DNA of 64,000 nucleotides from Bacillota bacterium (GCA_013177945.1 JABLXW010000020.1:101578-165577); one strand, 5' to 3'; shown: positions 43,334 to 52,287, counted from the stretch's first letter. Numbers and translations: made by a program. Notes: a model not told the origin generated them from the sequence alone.

Positions 43334-44171
43334 AAAGGTGCCGGAGCCTGCCAGAACCCAACAAGGCCTTTGCTCCGGCAACGGCTCCAAAAAAGAAGAG
43401 AGCGGTCACAACGATGCAGCCGCCTGCTGCGATGCCCAGGTGGTACGAAGCCGTCAGACCGAGCAGGGCTGCCAGGACCCCGAAGCCCATCGAAAGCAAC
43501 ACCGTCTGGCGGAAGCTGCCCGCCACCAGAAGTGCCGTGAGAACGGGGATTACCATCAGAGCTCCGACCAGCAGAGTCCCCACAATCCGCAGACTCACGG
43601 CAACAAGAAGAGCCGCCATGAAAATGAAAAGGAGGTTCAGCCTATCTACAGGAAGCCCTCCAACCCGGGCCGACTCCTCGTCAGAGCAGATAAAGTAAAA
43701 CTCCTTGTAGAAGAGCGTCAGGAGGCCCAGGACGCCCCCCGCAACCGCCAGGATCAATCCCAGGTCGGCGGGGCCCACCGTGAGGAGGCTCCCGAACAGG
43801 TAAGATGTAATGTCCAGCGCGGCGCTCCGGGTCAGGCCGAAGAAGATTACAGCCAGCGCAAGGCCGCCGCTCATCACCAGCGCCAGGAGCGCCTCGGGCG
43901 ACAGCCTCTGGCGCGCCCGGAGCCGGTCCACCGCCAGCGCCCCGGAGAGCGCGGCCGCGAGGGTAAGCAGGGGCAAAAGGGGGGCGGCAACTCCCAGCCA
44001 GAGGCCGAGCGCCATGCCTGCAAGGGAAATGTGGGCAAGGGTGTCGGCCATAAAGGAATAGCGGCGCAGGACGATAAAAACGCCCAGGGCAGGACAGGCG
44101 ATTCCCGTTGCCAGCCCCGCAATCAGGGCGCGGATCATGAAATCGTAGTGAAGCATCTCCAGCACAGGCAT
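43299..44171 (-). CDS. znuB: Zinc ABC transporter permease (ZnuB-like)
   Basis: A 290-residue ABC-3 family membrane protein with about eight hydrophobic segments: MIRALIAGLATGIACPALG, GVFIVLRRYSFMADTLAHISLAGMALG (the family signature for the ATPase-contacting loop) and IVGTLLVGALMVIPVLTALL. It transports zinc or manganese. It is last in the zur-znuA-znuC-znuB order, 35 bases after the ATPase gene, and the regulator at the head of the cluster favours zinc. Confidence 0.9.
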   Translation of the reverse strand: MPVLEMLHYDFMIRALIAGLATGIACPALGVFIVLRRYSFMADTLAHISLAGMALGLWLGVAAPLLPLLTLAAALSGALAVDRLRARQRLSPEALLALVMSGGLALAVIFFGLTRSAALDITSYLFGSLLTVGPADLGLILAVAGGVLGLLTLFYKEFYFICSDEESARVGGLPVDRLNLLFIFMAALLVAVSLRIVGTLLVGALMVIPVLTALLVAGSFRQTVLLSMGFGVLAALLGLTASYHLGIAAGGCIVVTALFFFGAVAGAKALLGSGRLRHLFSALPGRGGWQ

Positions 44172-44206
44172 CCCTCTTTCCTTTCCTGAAGCCTGCTTTC
44201 ATACAT

Positions 44207-45052
44207 TTAAGCAAGGATAACCCGGGTCAGGAGCCGGTTTTTTCTGCAGTCGTGGTGCTCAGAGCGGCACGGACTTAACCTATCGCGGATCGAATCTATG
44301 TTGCTAGTGAAGGTGGGCAACGGGGGGACCCCCATGCCGTACAGGGAAGAAAGGACGCCGGGAGTCAGAATTTCCCCGGGCGCCCCGTGACAAACAAGGG
44401 TCCGGTTGAGGCAGGCCACCCTGTTGACCCAGCGCCCCACCACACCGGTGTCGTGGGTGACCAGAAGCAGGGTCATCCCCTTCTCCCGGTTCAGATACCC
44501 CAAAAGCCGGTAAAAGTTGTCCAGGGCGCGCCCGTCAAGACCCACCTGCGGCTCGTCAAGAACCAAAAGCTCCGGTTCGCCCGCCAGGGCGCGGGCGATA
44601 AAGACCCGCTGCTGCTGCCCTCCGGAGAGGCGCGTCACAGGCCGGCGGCGCAGGTGGGACAGCTCCACCAGATCCAGCGCCTCCTCCACCGCCCGCCAGT
44701 CTTCACGCCTCAGCTTCCGGCCCAGGCCGACCCGGCCAAAGCGCCCCGCGGCTACTACCTCCTCAACGGTCGCGGGAAAACCGGGGTCGAAGCCGGGCCG
44801 CTGGGGAACATACCCGACGCGGCACCACTCCCGGAACCTCCCGATCTCTGTTCCGAAAAGAAGGACGCTCCCCCTTAAGGGCTTCAGCAGGCCCAGAATC
44901 AGCTTCACCAGGGTGGTCTTGCCGGAACCGTTAGGCCCGACCAGGGCGAGAAAATCCCCCCGCCGCACCGCAAGGGAGACATCCTCAAGCACCATCTGGG
45001 CCCCGTAGGCGAAGGAGACATCCTGAAGCTCGAGCACTCCTTCCATCCGCAC
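44207..45052 (-). CDS. znuC: Zinc ABC transporter ATP-binding protein (ZnuC-like)
   Basis: A 281-residue ATPase with Walker A GPNGSGKTTLVKLILGL, Q-loop VPQRPGFDPGFPATVEE, signature LSGGQQQRVFIARAL and Walker B LLVLDEPQVGLD. The C-terminal ~40 residues (from IDSIRDRLSPC, with several Cys and His) are unusual and might bind metal, or may be readthrough into non-native sequence. It starts 10 bases after the stop of the znuA-like gene. Confidence 0.92.
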   Translation of the reverse strand: MRMEGVLELQDVSFAYGAQMVLEDVSLAVRRGDFLALVGPNGSGKTTLVKLILGLLKPLRGSVLLFGTEIGRFREWCRVGYVPQRPGFDPGFPATVEEVVAAGRFGRVGLGRKLRREDWRAVEEALDLVELSHLRRRPVTRLSGGQQQRVFIARALAGEPELLVLDEPQVGLDGRALDNFYRLLGYLNREKGMTLLLVTHDTGVVGRWVNRVACLNRTLVCHGAPGEILTPGVLSSLYGMGVPPLPTFTSNIDSIRDRLSPCRSEHHDCRKNRLLTRVILA

Positions 45053-45062
45053 TCCCCCTTCT

Positions 45063-46247
45063 TCACCCGCCCAGCGCCTTTTTCAAATTGGCCAGGTTCC
45101 GGGACATCAAAGCGAAATAATCCAGCCCGCTTCTAGCCTCCTCCGGCGTTAAACCGGCAGCAGGCGTGAGGAGCAGGGTCCGCGCCCCCACCTCGCGGGC
45201 GAGCGTTTCGGCGACCCTGGGGCTCACCAGAGACTCAAAAAAGATGTACCTGACCCCCTGCTTCCGGCAGAAGTCCGCCACCATCCTCAGGGTGGCCGCG
45301 TCAGGCTCCTGCTCCGGGGTCAAACCAAGCACAGGGACCTGGCGCAGGCCGTACCGCCGGGCCAGGTAGCCGAAGGCGGCGTGGGAAACCACCAGGTCCC
45401 GGCTCCGGAAACTGCGGGCAGCGGCGGCATACTCCTGGTGAAGCCGCTCCAGCCTCTTCTGGAGCAGCCGCGCCCTCCTCTCATATTCTGCCCTTCCTGC
45501 CGGGTCTGCGGCGCCGAATTCCCCCGCCAGCTTTGAGACAATTTCCCGGGCAAGGAGGGGGTCGAGCCAGACGTGGGGGTCGACGCCCTCCGCGGGATGC
45601 ACCGCATGCCCGGCCGTCTCCCCTTCAAGGCCCCCACGCTGATGGGCTTCGTGCCCCGGGAAGCCCCCGGGCGCAGGGAAGCCGCCAGGGTAGAAGGTCA
45701 CCCCCAGCCTTTCCTCCTCGGCAAAGGTCAGGAGGTCAAGGCCCTGCGCCGCCTCCACCACCCGGATTCCCCTTGCCCGGAGCGCGGGAATCACCCGGAC
45801 GGCCCAGGGCTCCAGGCCCGCCCCGTTGAAGACGACGACCTGCGCCTGGTAGAGCCTCATCATGTCCTTCGGCGAAGGCTCCCAGTGGTGGGGCTCGGCC
45901 CCAGGGGGCAGGAGCTGGGCCACTTCCACCCGTGCTCCACCCACGCGGCGGGAAAACTCTGCAAGAGGGTAGATGGTCGCCGCAACCCGGAGCTTTGCCT
46001 GCGGCGCCGCCGGGCCGGACCGCGGAGCAGGAGTGCACCCCGCCGCCAAAAACCCCAAGCAGGCGGCGAAGACGAGGACAGTAACAACCCGGAACAGAGG
46101 TCCGAATGGAAAGCAGGCCTGCCTTCCGGTTTTCCTGCCAGGTTTTCCTTCAAAGTTTTCTTTATTTTTAAGCGCTCCTTCAGGTGCTCCGAACTTATGC
46201 CGCCTGTAATGCACCATCAGCGGTTTTCCCTCCCGTTTCACCGGCAT
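45063..46247 (-). CDS. znuA: Zinc ABC transporter substrate-binding lipoprotein (ZnuA-like)
   Basis: A cluster A-I metal-binding protein, 394 residues from ATG 46247. A hydrophobic segment with a lipobox (VLVFAACLGFLAAGC) begins near residue 58, so the first ~45 hydrophilic residues may not be translated and a later start is possible. Metal-ligand blocks are PPGAEPHHWEPSP, GVDPHVWLDP, VVSHAAFGYLARRYGL and the C-terminal YIFFESLVSP. A His-rich loop (GGFPGHEAHQRGG and GHAVHPAEG, near 198-222) fits a zinc rather than manganese importer. The 237 bases to zur hold no recognisable gene. Confidence 0.9.
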   Translation of the reverse strand: MPVKREGKPLMVHYRRHKFGAPEGALKNKENFEGKPGRKTGRQACFPFGPLFRVVTVLVFAACLGFLAAGCTPAPRSGPAAPQAKLRVAATIYPLAEFSRRVGGARVEVAQLLPPGAEPHHWEPSPKDMMRLYQAQVVVFNGAGLEPWAVRVIPALRARGIRVVEAAQGLDLLTFAEEERLGVTFYPGGFPAPGGFPGHEAHQRGGLEGETAGHAVHPAEGVDPHVWLDPLLAREIVSKLAGEFGAADPAGRAEYERRARLLQKRLERLHQEYAAAARSFRSRDLVVSHAAFGYLARRYGLRQVPVLGLTPEQEPDAATLRMVADFCRKQGVRYIFFESLVSPRVAETLAREVGARTLLLTPAAGLTPEEARSGLDYFALMSRNLANLKKALGG

Positions 46248-46484
46248 TCAACAAACACCTCAGCAAAACGCTTCTCAAGGCACCGCTTGGAACACCGCCC
46301 CCGGTCTTGCCAGAACCGCCGCTTCCAGGAGCGCTCCGGCTCTCCCCGCAGTTTGCAACGAGGCAGGCAGCCGCTTCGCGCCCGGCCGGGCGGCGCTCCC
46401 GCTGTGCGGCACTTCTGCCCGCGGCGCGTCCGCCAGGAGCTGTACCTGCGCCCTGCAATGCCAGGTGCAGCACCGGGGCAGCAG

Positions 46485-46934
46485 CTACGCCTCCCGGCAG
46501 CGGGCGCAGTACCCGTAGATGGTAAAAGCATGGTCCGCAATTTCAAAATCCGGGTAGTGCTCCCGGACGCGGGCAAGGCAGTCGGCGGGACAGAAGGGGA
46601 GTTCCCGGGCGCGGCCGCACTTCAGGCAGACCAGGTGGTGGTAGTGCTCACCGCGGAGGTTGAGTTCAAAGCGCCGGCAGCCGTCCCGAAAGAGGACTTC
46701 ATGCACCAGACCCAGCTTTCTAAAAGTGGCAAGCGTCCGGTAAACTGTATCAAAACTGATTCCCGGGTAGCGCTGCCGCACTTGATGCAGGATTTCCTCG
46801 GCGCTTAAAGGCTGTCCCTTTTTCTTGAGCGCCCCCTCCAGCAGGACCCGCAGGACCTCCTGGCGCTGGGGGGTCAACCTGACCCCCAACTTCTTCAAAC
46901 GCATAAACACCTCATGCATTGGTTTCCCGGCCAT
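46485..46934 (-). CDS. zur: Fur-family regulator, probably the zinc regulator Zur
   Basis: A 149-residue Fur-family repressor: GVRLTPQRQEVLRVLLEGA and SFDTVYRTLATFRKLGLVHEV in the winged helix, ELNLRGEHYHHLVCLKCGRARELP with sensing histidines, and paired cysteines CLKC and CARC for the structural zinc. It heads a cluster with a complete ABC-3 metal importer, a typical Zur arrangement, and differs from the PerR-like protein at 12396. Fur or Mur remain possible without functional data. Confidence 0.83.
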   Translation of the reverse strand: MAGKPMHEVFMRLKKLGVRLTPQRQEVLRVLLEGALKKKGQPLSAEEILHQVRQRYPGISFDTVYRTLATFRKLGLVHEVLFRDGCRRFELNLRGEHYHHLVCLKCGRARELPFCPADCLARVREHYPDFEIADHAFTIYGYCARCREA

Positions 46935-46955
46935 TAAATAAGTATTCCTCCTAGA

Positions 46956-47009
46956 TCAGAATTATTCCTATCCACTCTAAATTATTAAATAAAAAAAGAC
47001 CTGCGTCAA
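46956..47009 (-). promoter_or_regulatory. Promoter of zur-znuACB with a weak dyad
   Basis: On the minus strand TTGACG (47009-47004), 17 bases and AATAAT (46986-46981) form a plausible sigma-A promoter. Just downstream, TCAGAAT-T-ATTCCTA (46956-46970, plus strand) is an imperfect inverted repeat with 5 of 7 pairs and could be the Fur-family operator. Confidence 0.5.
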
Positions 47010-47307
47010 CAGGTCAAAGTGCATCATGGATCCAGGGCCAGCCTTAACGGCCCTGCACCTCAGCCGTCTTTATGCCCTCTTCCCCGGCCGGGCCGCTCCC
47101 TGGCCGCAACCTGCAGGCACAACCCGATCCCTGGCTGCAACCTGCAGGCACAACCGGGCTCCCTAAAAACGGTAGTCAGACGGTTCCACCAGGCCCCAGT
47201 CCTGCAGCAGGTGCAGGGTAGCCTCCAGGGCAGCTCCTCAAGTGTCTTTCAAGCAGGCCGATATCCTCAGGCCGACACCCTTCTCAAAAAATCCTGCCGG
47301 GGCGCAA
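47010..47307. other. Intergenic region with a short tandem repeat and a gene tail
   Basis: A unit beginning TCCCTGGC and containing AACCTGCAGGCACAACC occurs twice in tandem with a 31-base period (47097-47127 and 47128-47155). On the minus strand 47238-47163 reads LEATLHLLQDWGLVEPSDYRF then stop, a believable protein end with no start or family. It may be debris of a deleted gene. Confidence 0.5.
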
Positions 47308-48776
47308 CTAATACAAATCCACCCGCTGCGCCGCCTCGTCCCACACAACCTTCAACCCCAGGCTCTCCACCACAAACCTGAGGGGAACAAAGGTCTTTCC
47401 ACCCCGGATCTCCGGCGGGAGGGGGAGTTCGACTTTCTTTCCCGCGGCGAAGGCGCTCCTGCTTCCGCAGCGAAGCACAATGCTGCGCTCGCCCAGAGCA
47501 ATTACGATCTCCTGACTCGCCTGATTCCATCCGACTTCTGCTCCCAAACACTCGAAGATGCCCCGCAAAGGCACCATGGTAACGCCGGGCGGCTTGAGGA
47601 AGCCCGGCACCTGGAGGTCTTCCCCCCGCAGCCGGATCGGAACCCGGGGTTCAGGATGAACGATCAGGGCAAGGCAGTTGGAGAGCTTTCTCCCCGGCCG
47701 GACCAGATACCTGCCCTGGCAGTAGAGGCCAGCAGAGGCCCCTCCGTCCAACGCAAAGGCATCAGAGAGGCCGAGCTTCACCAGCACTTCGGCCAGCCCG
47801 TCCATGGTCACCCCGCACGCCGTCCCGAGCACCAGCCTGCCGTTCCGATCGGCTCCGCAGAAGCTCCTGGAAGATTTGAGAAAAAATTTCGGGTCGCGCC
47901 AGGCATCTCTTGAGAGGTGGGCGACATTGGCTCCGTTTCTGACGAGCAACGGCCCTGCCTGAAGGATGTGGCGGACTCCACGCGAGGGGATCAACGTGTT
48001 TTCTCCGCGATCCCGGAAAATGAACCTCACCTGAACGGTGTCGCCAACTCGAAAACGCTCTGCAATCTGGCCGGCGCCCGGCCCAAAGCCGATGACGTAG
48101 CCGTCCTGGGGAACCGGCACGGGACCCGGCTGGATGCTCACCACCCGCCCCCGGCGCACGGCAACCGTCGTCGCCGCGGGTTCACGCATCACCTGACCGA
48201 AGCTTGGGGTAAAGATCACGATGGCCTGCGGGTCGGGAAAATTCCTGTTCACATCCCAGGCGTACCAGTTGTTCGGCCACTCCTCGCTTCCGTTAATTCC
48301 CCCTTTGATCTCCACCTCCAGGCGGGCAAATGACACCCTGTTGTCTGGTGCAACAATCACGGCGCCCCCATCCCCGGCGGCGCGGTGCATTTCCCCGTCG
48401 ATGACGATTGCCCCCAGGGCGTCATGTCGCTGTAGGCGTTGAAAAAGGTGCCGTTGACGGCAGCCACGGCGCCTGCAGACCGGGCCATCGCCGCGAGTTC
48501 GGCGGTGCAGCCGGTTTTTCCGCCGGCCAGCACCGGCCGCAGTTCAAGGCGGGGATTTGAGAGATCGGCGGAAATCATCGCTACAGTGCAGCCGGATACC
48601 TGCACGGTTTTCACCGCCACAGGACTTCCCGCCCGGGCGGCAGTCGCCGGGTGCGCCGCCGCCGGCGCCGGACGCCCCAGAGCAGGCGCCGGAACGATCA
48701 AATGCAGCGGAACGATCAAACACAGCGCAGACACCAGGATCACTGCAGGCAGCCGGAACAGGCGCTTGAGCTTCAT
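47308..48776 (-). pseudogene. NAGPA-type phosphodiester glycosidase with stalk domain, frameshifted
   Basis: Two overlapping frames form one protein. The first (48776-48357) has a signal peptide (LPAVILVSALCLIVPLHLIV) and the start of a NAGPA/DUF2233 domain with AVAAVNGTFFNAYSDMTPWG. The second (to 47308) carries the rest, including SFARLEVEIKGG and DAFALDGGASAGLY, and a C-terminal copper-amine-oxidase-N-like domain (GVTMVPLRGIFECLGAEVGW and TFVPLRFVVESLGLKVVW). One extra G in the five-G run at 48411-48415 would restore the frame. Such proteins act on cell-wall glycans. Either a recent mutation, phase variation or a homopolymer sequencing error. Confidence 0.8.
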
Positions 48777-48872
48777 TTCGGAACACCTCTCATCCTTTGG
48801 TCTTTACTGGACGAGTTTAACCGAGCAAAGAAGCTGGACCGGTTCTCAGAAGCTGAAGCTACAATCACCTGT

Positions 48873-49820
48873 TTACTTGGAGTTGCCGGAAGAGTTTCGC
48901 TCTCCTTTTTCTTTGCTTCTTTCCTCCTCCAGCACCTTCAGCCTCTCCAAGACATCTTCTTTCATAACGACATTTCTTTCCAAAGCCATACGGTAAATGC
49001 TTTCCGCCTTGTCGTAATCGCGCTGCGCTTTGCTGTCCTCAAAAAGCCAGTACATATCTCCCCAGCCGATGTACACCCATGCAGAATCAGGAAACTCTTC
49101 CACCAGATTCTGAAAAGCCCTCTCTCCTTTTTCAACCATACCAAGTGCGAAGTAAGATTCTGCTTCTGCTCTTTTCATGTTTTCGATGATCAATCTATCT
49201 GTTTCCGGGAAAAGCATGCAGAACTCCCGGCAGTATTCTATCCTTTTCTCGTAGAAAGAAGGCTCTCGCAGGCCCGCGTTGCCCAGTTCCATCTCCAAAT
49301 CCTGGCACCAGTTAAACAGGCTCTGCGCTCCGGAAAAAACCCGCTCTGCGTCTTTAATTGATTTCATTTCGGGCGTAAACCGCTTTTTCAGGTGCTCCCA
49401 CACCTCCAGCCAAACCCTGCAGCCTTCGTCCTCTCTTCCCTCATGACAAAAACTGTACCCATCCTGCATCATATCGTCCAGCTTCTCTGAGTTCATCACA
49501 TGGGGGGCCAATCTCTCCCAAAGGACCGCGGCGGCCATCCAGGGGAAGTCCTCGTCGAAGCCTCTTGCGGTAACGCGGTAGGTCTTCCACCAGCTCTCGG
49601 CCAGGTCATAGGCGGAGTAAAAGCGCTCGACGTCCCCAAGGAAATCTTTTTCGGTAACCTCAATGCCGAATTCGGCCAGCTTTAAAAAAATCCTTTCAGT
49701 GGAAAAAGAACGGATCTCTTCTAAAGTCCAGTGTTTCTGCCTTGCCTTGGGAAGGCAGCACTTCTTATACTTCTTCCCGCTCCCACATGGACATGGGTCA
49801 TTTCTGCCGATCTTTGCCAA
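48873..49820 (-). CDS. SEC-C motif protein with helical-repeat region
   Basis: About 315 residues from TTG 49820, 7 bases after GAGGGG; the frame is open 22 codons further. The N-terminal SEC-C zinc motif (IGRNDPCPCGSGKKYKKCC) is complete. The rest is all helical, and the C-terminal third (ESYFALGMVEKGERAFQNL, DSAWVYIGWGDMYWLFEDS, YDKAESIYRMALERN) resembles tetratricopeptide repeats. SEC-C proteins outside SecA are mostly of unknown role; zinc binding and protein contact are expected. It is a single gene. Confidence 0.83.
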   Translation of the reverse strand: MAKIGRNDPCPCGSGKKYKKCCLPKARQKHWTLEEIRSFSTERIFLKLAEFGIEVTEKDFLGDVERFYSAYDLAESWWKTYRVTARGFDEDFPWMAAAVLWERLAPHVMNSEKLDDMMQDGYSFCHEGREDEGCRVWLEVWEHLKKRFTPEMKSIKDAERVFSGAQSLFNWCQDLEMELGNAGLREPSFYEKRIEYCREFCMLFPETDRLIIENMKRAEAESYFALGMVEKGERAFQNLVEEFPDSAWVYIGWGDMYWLFEDSKAQRDYDKAESIYRMALERNVVMKEDVLERLKVLEEERSKEKGERNSSGNSK

Positions 49821-50068
49821 ACCTATTCCCCTCGATATCTTTATTTTATTTTTCGGCGTAGAAGCCAGAAAATTTCTTACTGCCACCTACGAGTCAGGTT
49901 ACCCTCGCCAGCGCCCTGTTCACTTCATTGATTAATGAAATCTTACTGGTAAAAGTCACCATAGGGACTCCCTCCTGGCATTTTTTTAGTTTGTCACCTT
50001 AAACAATTCGCAACTGAGACCGGAATCCCTTGATTTATCTGTGTTCTCAAGGAGCTTTGTCGCCGAGT

Positions 50069-50164
50069 TTTTCAGCAGAATCTAAGTAGGCTGCAAACTC
50101 TTCTTCCAACTCCCGCACCCGCTGGATCCAATAGGTTTCAATCCCTCGTAGGTAGGCTGGAAAC
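50069..50164 (-). CRISPR. Two-repeat CRISPR fragment
   Basis: A perfect copy of the main-array repeat lies at 50135-50164. Exactly 66 bases to the left, 50069-50098 keeps the half-site TAGGCTGCAAAC (11 of 12 bases) and the TTTCA start but has lost the middle. The 36 bases between have the usual spacer length. It is a decaying end of the broken locus. Confidence 0.75.
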
Positions 50165-50188
50165 TCCCCGCCATCAAGTTAACCATAT

Positions 50189-51166
50189 TCAAGAAATATC
50201 TAACCTGCTTGTCCGGTCCATCTTGGCAACCTGCGCTGCCGTCCCGGAAACAACGCACCTTAGAGCCCCACGCTTTTCGTATTCCTTTAATTCAATGATC
50301 CTTCTGGTCATGCGGGGGTGAGTGGCATAAAGCTCATGGATGAAGCCCATGACGGGAGGCACGTAGCGCTCCTGGGCTGCAAAGGCCTCGGGGTCAACCT
50401 TGGCTGCCAGCGCCTCACTACCCAGGGCCAAGGCCAGGAGGGCTCGCTGGGCGGCCGCAGCATTGCCCGAAAGGGCCATGCCCATGCGGTCCGCACTCAA
50501 CTCGCAGGCACGGCTGTAAGCCGCCCCCAGAAAGGGGATTAACCTGGCGGGGCCCAGCAGCAGGTTCTTCCAGATGCTGACGTGCCCCAGGGCGTGGTGG
50601 GCCAGTTCGTGCCCCAGAATCATGCGCAGATCATCGTAAGCGCCCCTCCTCAACATCAGATCAACCAGCTCGCCGTACACCAAGATATATCTGCCGGAGA
50701 GGAACTTCATAGCCACGGCGTTCAGGGCACCCTGGCCGCTCAGGACGAAGATCTCCGGGGCACGGGACAGCTTGAGTTCCGCCGCCATGTGGGCTGCCAT
50801 ACGGTACAATTCGGCAAACTGCTCCTCGCTCACCCGCACGGCGTTGCCGTAGATTTGCGCCTTAAAGTACTGCCCTACCAGCCAGGACACCACGGCCAGA
50901 GGAATGAGATATAGCCAGGCAAACCATATGAGAAGCAGCCAAACCAGACCGCCGATGACGGCGGTGATGGTCAGATAGAGCACTTCCTTCGGATGGCGCA
51001 GGGATCCCGGATCGACCGCCAGTTTGGGACCTGGCGCAAAGGCCTGCAGATGGCCTCCGGGACCGGACGGCGCAGCCGTACGGCTTCCCCCGAAGTCAAA
51101 GCCACAGCCCGGACAGCTTACCGCTCCTTCCGTCACTGGTATGCCGCACTTCACACAAAAAGGCAC
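50189..51166 (-). CDS. M48-family membrane metalloprotease with N-terminal zinc ribbon
   Basis: A 325-residue protein started at GTG 51166. Residues 1-26 are a zinc ribbon (CVKCGIPVTEGAVSCPGC). Two hydrophobic segments follow near 68-95 (ITAVIGGLVWLLLIWFAWL). The protease domain has HELAHHALGH with the zinc histidines and catalytic glutamate, ACELSADRMGMAL with the third ligand, and HPRMTRRIIEL. Similar to HtpX-like enzymes that degrade or monitor membrane proteins. It lies between two CRISPR fragments, and whether it belongs to the CRISPR locus or was inserted is not known. Confidence 0.88.
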   Translation of the reverse strand: MPFCVKCGIPVTEGAVSCPGCGFDFGGSRTAAPSGPGGHLQAFAPGPKLAVDPGSLRHPKEVLYLTITAVIGGLVWLLLIWFAWLYLIPLAVVSWLVGQYFKAQIYGNAVRVSEEQFAELYRMAAHMAAELKLSRAPEIFVLSGQGALNAVAMKFLSGRYILVYGELVDLMLRRGAYDDLRMILGHELAHHALGHVSIWKNLLLGPARLIPFLGAAYSRACELSADRMGMALSGNAAAAQRALLALALGSEALAAKVDPEAFAAQERYVPPVMGFIHELYATHPRMTRRIIELKEYEKRGALRCVVSGTAAQVAKMDRTSRLDIS

Positions 51167-51227
51167 GTGTAATCCCTCCCCGAAATTGAAAAGTAGAAAT
51201 GTTACCCGCAGTAAAAGCAGTAGCGGT

Positions 51228-51454
51228 CCGCGGGGCAGACGCAGGCAGGCTGGAAACTTTAGGCACGTCAGCGAGGCGCACGAAGGCTATTCGTTTTAAT
51301 CCCTCGTAGGTAAGCTGGAAACAGAGGAGGTTACCATGAAACGGTGTAATACTCTCGAGGTTTCGATCCCTCGTAGGCAGGCAGGAACTTCCTGCGGCAT
51401 GCGCGGGTTATCGTAAATCGTGGCGGTTCCAACCCCTTGCAGCAAGCCTAAAGC
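51228..51454 (-). CRISPR. Fossil CRISPR array, four decayed repeats with intact period
   Basis: Repeat-like units begin at about 51228, 51293, 51360 and 51426. The second has two or three changes (TTTTAATCCCTCGTAGG, TAAGCTGG), the third several (TTTCGATCCCTCGTAGG, CAGGCAGGAAC), and the first and fourth keep only about half. The 65-67-base period is the same as in the main array although the repeats have drifted, so this is an old array under no selection. Confidence 0.72.
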
Positions 51455-51516
51455 ATTTTTCGACACAAATCTAAGAAAATCCTTCCTGTTGTTCCTTTCC
51501 TTTGAAGATTCGATCT

Positions 51517-51538
51517 GCACATTCTGCACAGAATGTGC
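51517..51538. promoter_or_regulatory. Perfect 22-bp palindrome, probable toxin-antitoxin operator
   Basis: GCACATTCTG and CAGAATGTGC are exact inverted repeats separated by CA, 26 bases ahead of the antitoxin start. TATCAT at 51539-51544 may be the -10 element, so a bound antitoxin would block transcription, the usual autoregulation of such pairs. Confidence 0.7.
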
Positions 51539-51564
51539 TATCATGAAGGTAAGAGGTGATGCTG

Positions 51565-51984
51565 ATGCTGGAAGAATTGAAGTTTACCGAAGCTCGCGGC
51601 GGCTTCTCGGCCCTGTACAGCAGAGTCTTCAACCACTACCGGCCGGTGATCATCAGGCGCAGGCAGGCGGAAGAAGTCCTGGTCCTGCGGGCCGATCTCC
51701 AGAAACTGCTCCTGGAAAAGTACAGGCTCAAACCGGAGGTCATCCAGGAAGAGGACGGATCTGTCACCCTTGCCCTGGATGAGCTCGAGCTTTACGCCAA
51801 CGGCCGGACGGTGGAAGAGGCCGCGCAGGAACTGGTCCAGGACCTGAAGTTCTATGCCCAGGACTATCTCGAACGCTCCCAGCTTTTCATCAACGCTCCC
51901 AACCGGCGGGCGCACTTCCCGTACATCCTGCGCGTACTGCTCTGCGACAGCGACGAGGAAATCCGGAGCCTGCTGGAGATCTGA
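51565..51984 (+). CDS. Probable antitoxin with Phd/YefM-like N-terminus
   Basis: About 139 residues; starts at GTG 51556, ATG 51559 or ATG 51565 are possible, and 51565 has the best spacing from AGAGG. The first ~50 residues (KFTEARGGFSALYSRVFNH, PVIIRRRQAEEVLVLRADL) resemble Phd/YefM DNA-binding antitoxins. The remainder (VTLALDELELYANGRTVEEA, QELVQDLKFYAQDYLE) is like the HicB-associated or RelB-like toxin-binding part. It is followed 2 bases later by a HicA-like toxin gene and preceded by a perfect palindrome. Confidence 0.75.
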   Translation: MLEELKFTEARGGFSALYSRVFNHYRPVIIRRRQAEEVLVLRADLQKLLLEKYRLKPEVIQEEDGSVTLALDELELYANGRTVEEAAQELVQDLKFYAQDYLERSQLFINAPNRRAHFPYILRVLLCDSDEEIRSLLEI

Positions 51985-51986
51985 AA

Positions 51987-52211
51987 ATGCCTCCTAAGTT
52001 TGGGGACTTGAAGCGGTACTGCGAAAAGAACGGTTGGGTGCTGGTCCGGAGCACCGACCACTGGTACTACGAGAAGGTCCTGGCCGACGGAACCGTGCTC
52101 CGGACGAAGGTAAGCCGCGCTGTTCACAAAGAAATTCCGAAGCAGTTGTGGCAAAGGATTCTCAAAAAACAGCTGAAGATAACTGAAAAAGAGTTTTGGA
52201 AGTCTCTTTAA
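51987..52211 (+). CDS. HicA-like mRNA interferase toxin
   Basis: A 74-residue basic protein with the double-stranded-RNA-binding-like pattern of HicA: KFGDLKRYCEKNGWVLVR, then STDHWYYEK with the conserved histidine, and SRAVHKEIPKQLWQRILKK. HicA toxins cleave mRNA and are silenced by their partner. The order antitoxin then toxin is the reverse of the classical hicAB, as in Phd-type pairs. It sits between a fossil CRISPR array and a short CRISPR array. Confidence 0.72.
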   Translation: MPPKFGDLKRYCEKNGWVLVRSTDHWYYEKVLADGTVLRTKVSRAVHKEIPKQLWQRILKKQLKITEKEFWKSL

Positions 52212-52287
52212 AACATTTTCTTTTCGTGTTCATCCTGATACCCCCTCAGCAGCATCCATCCCGCGCGGAAGGGATGCCCCCCAAAAT

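Noticed and set aside
43230..44189. Plus-strand open frame of 319 codons opposite the znuB-like gene
   Set aside because: It mirrors a well-supported ABC-3 permease on the other strand and has the low-complexity, Arg/Gln-rich content of an antisense frame in GC-rich DNA.
46195..46473. 92-codon minus-strand frame between zur and the znuA-like gene
   Set aside because: Composition is Gly/Ala/Arg-rich with no coherent structure and no ribosome site; probably a chance frame in GC-rich spacer.
45573..46808. Plus-strand frame of 411 codons opposite the znuA-like and zur genes
   Set aside because: Antisense shadow of two recognised genes, with no domain of its own.
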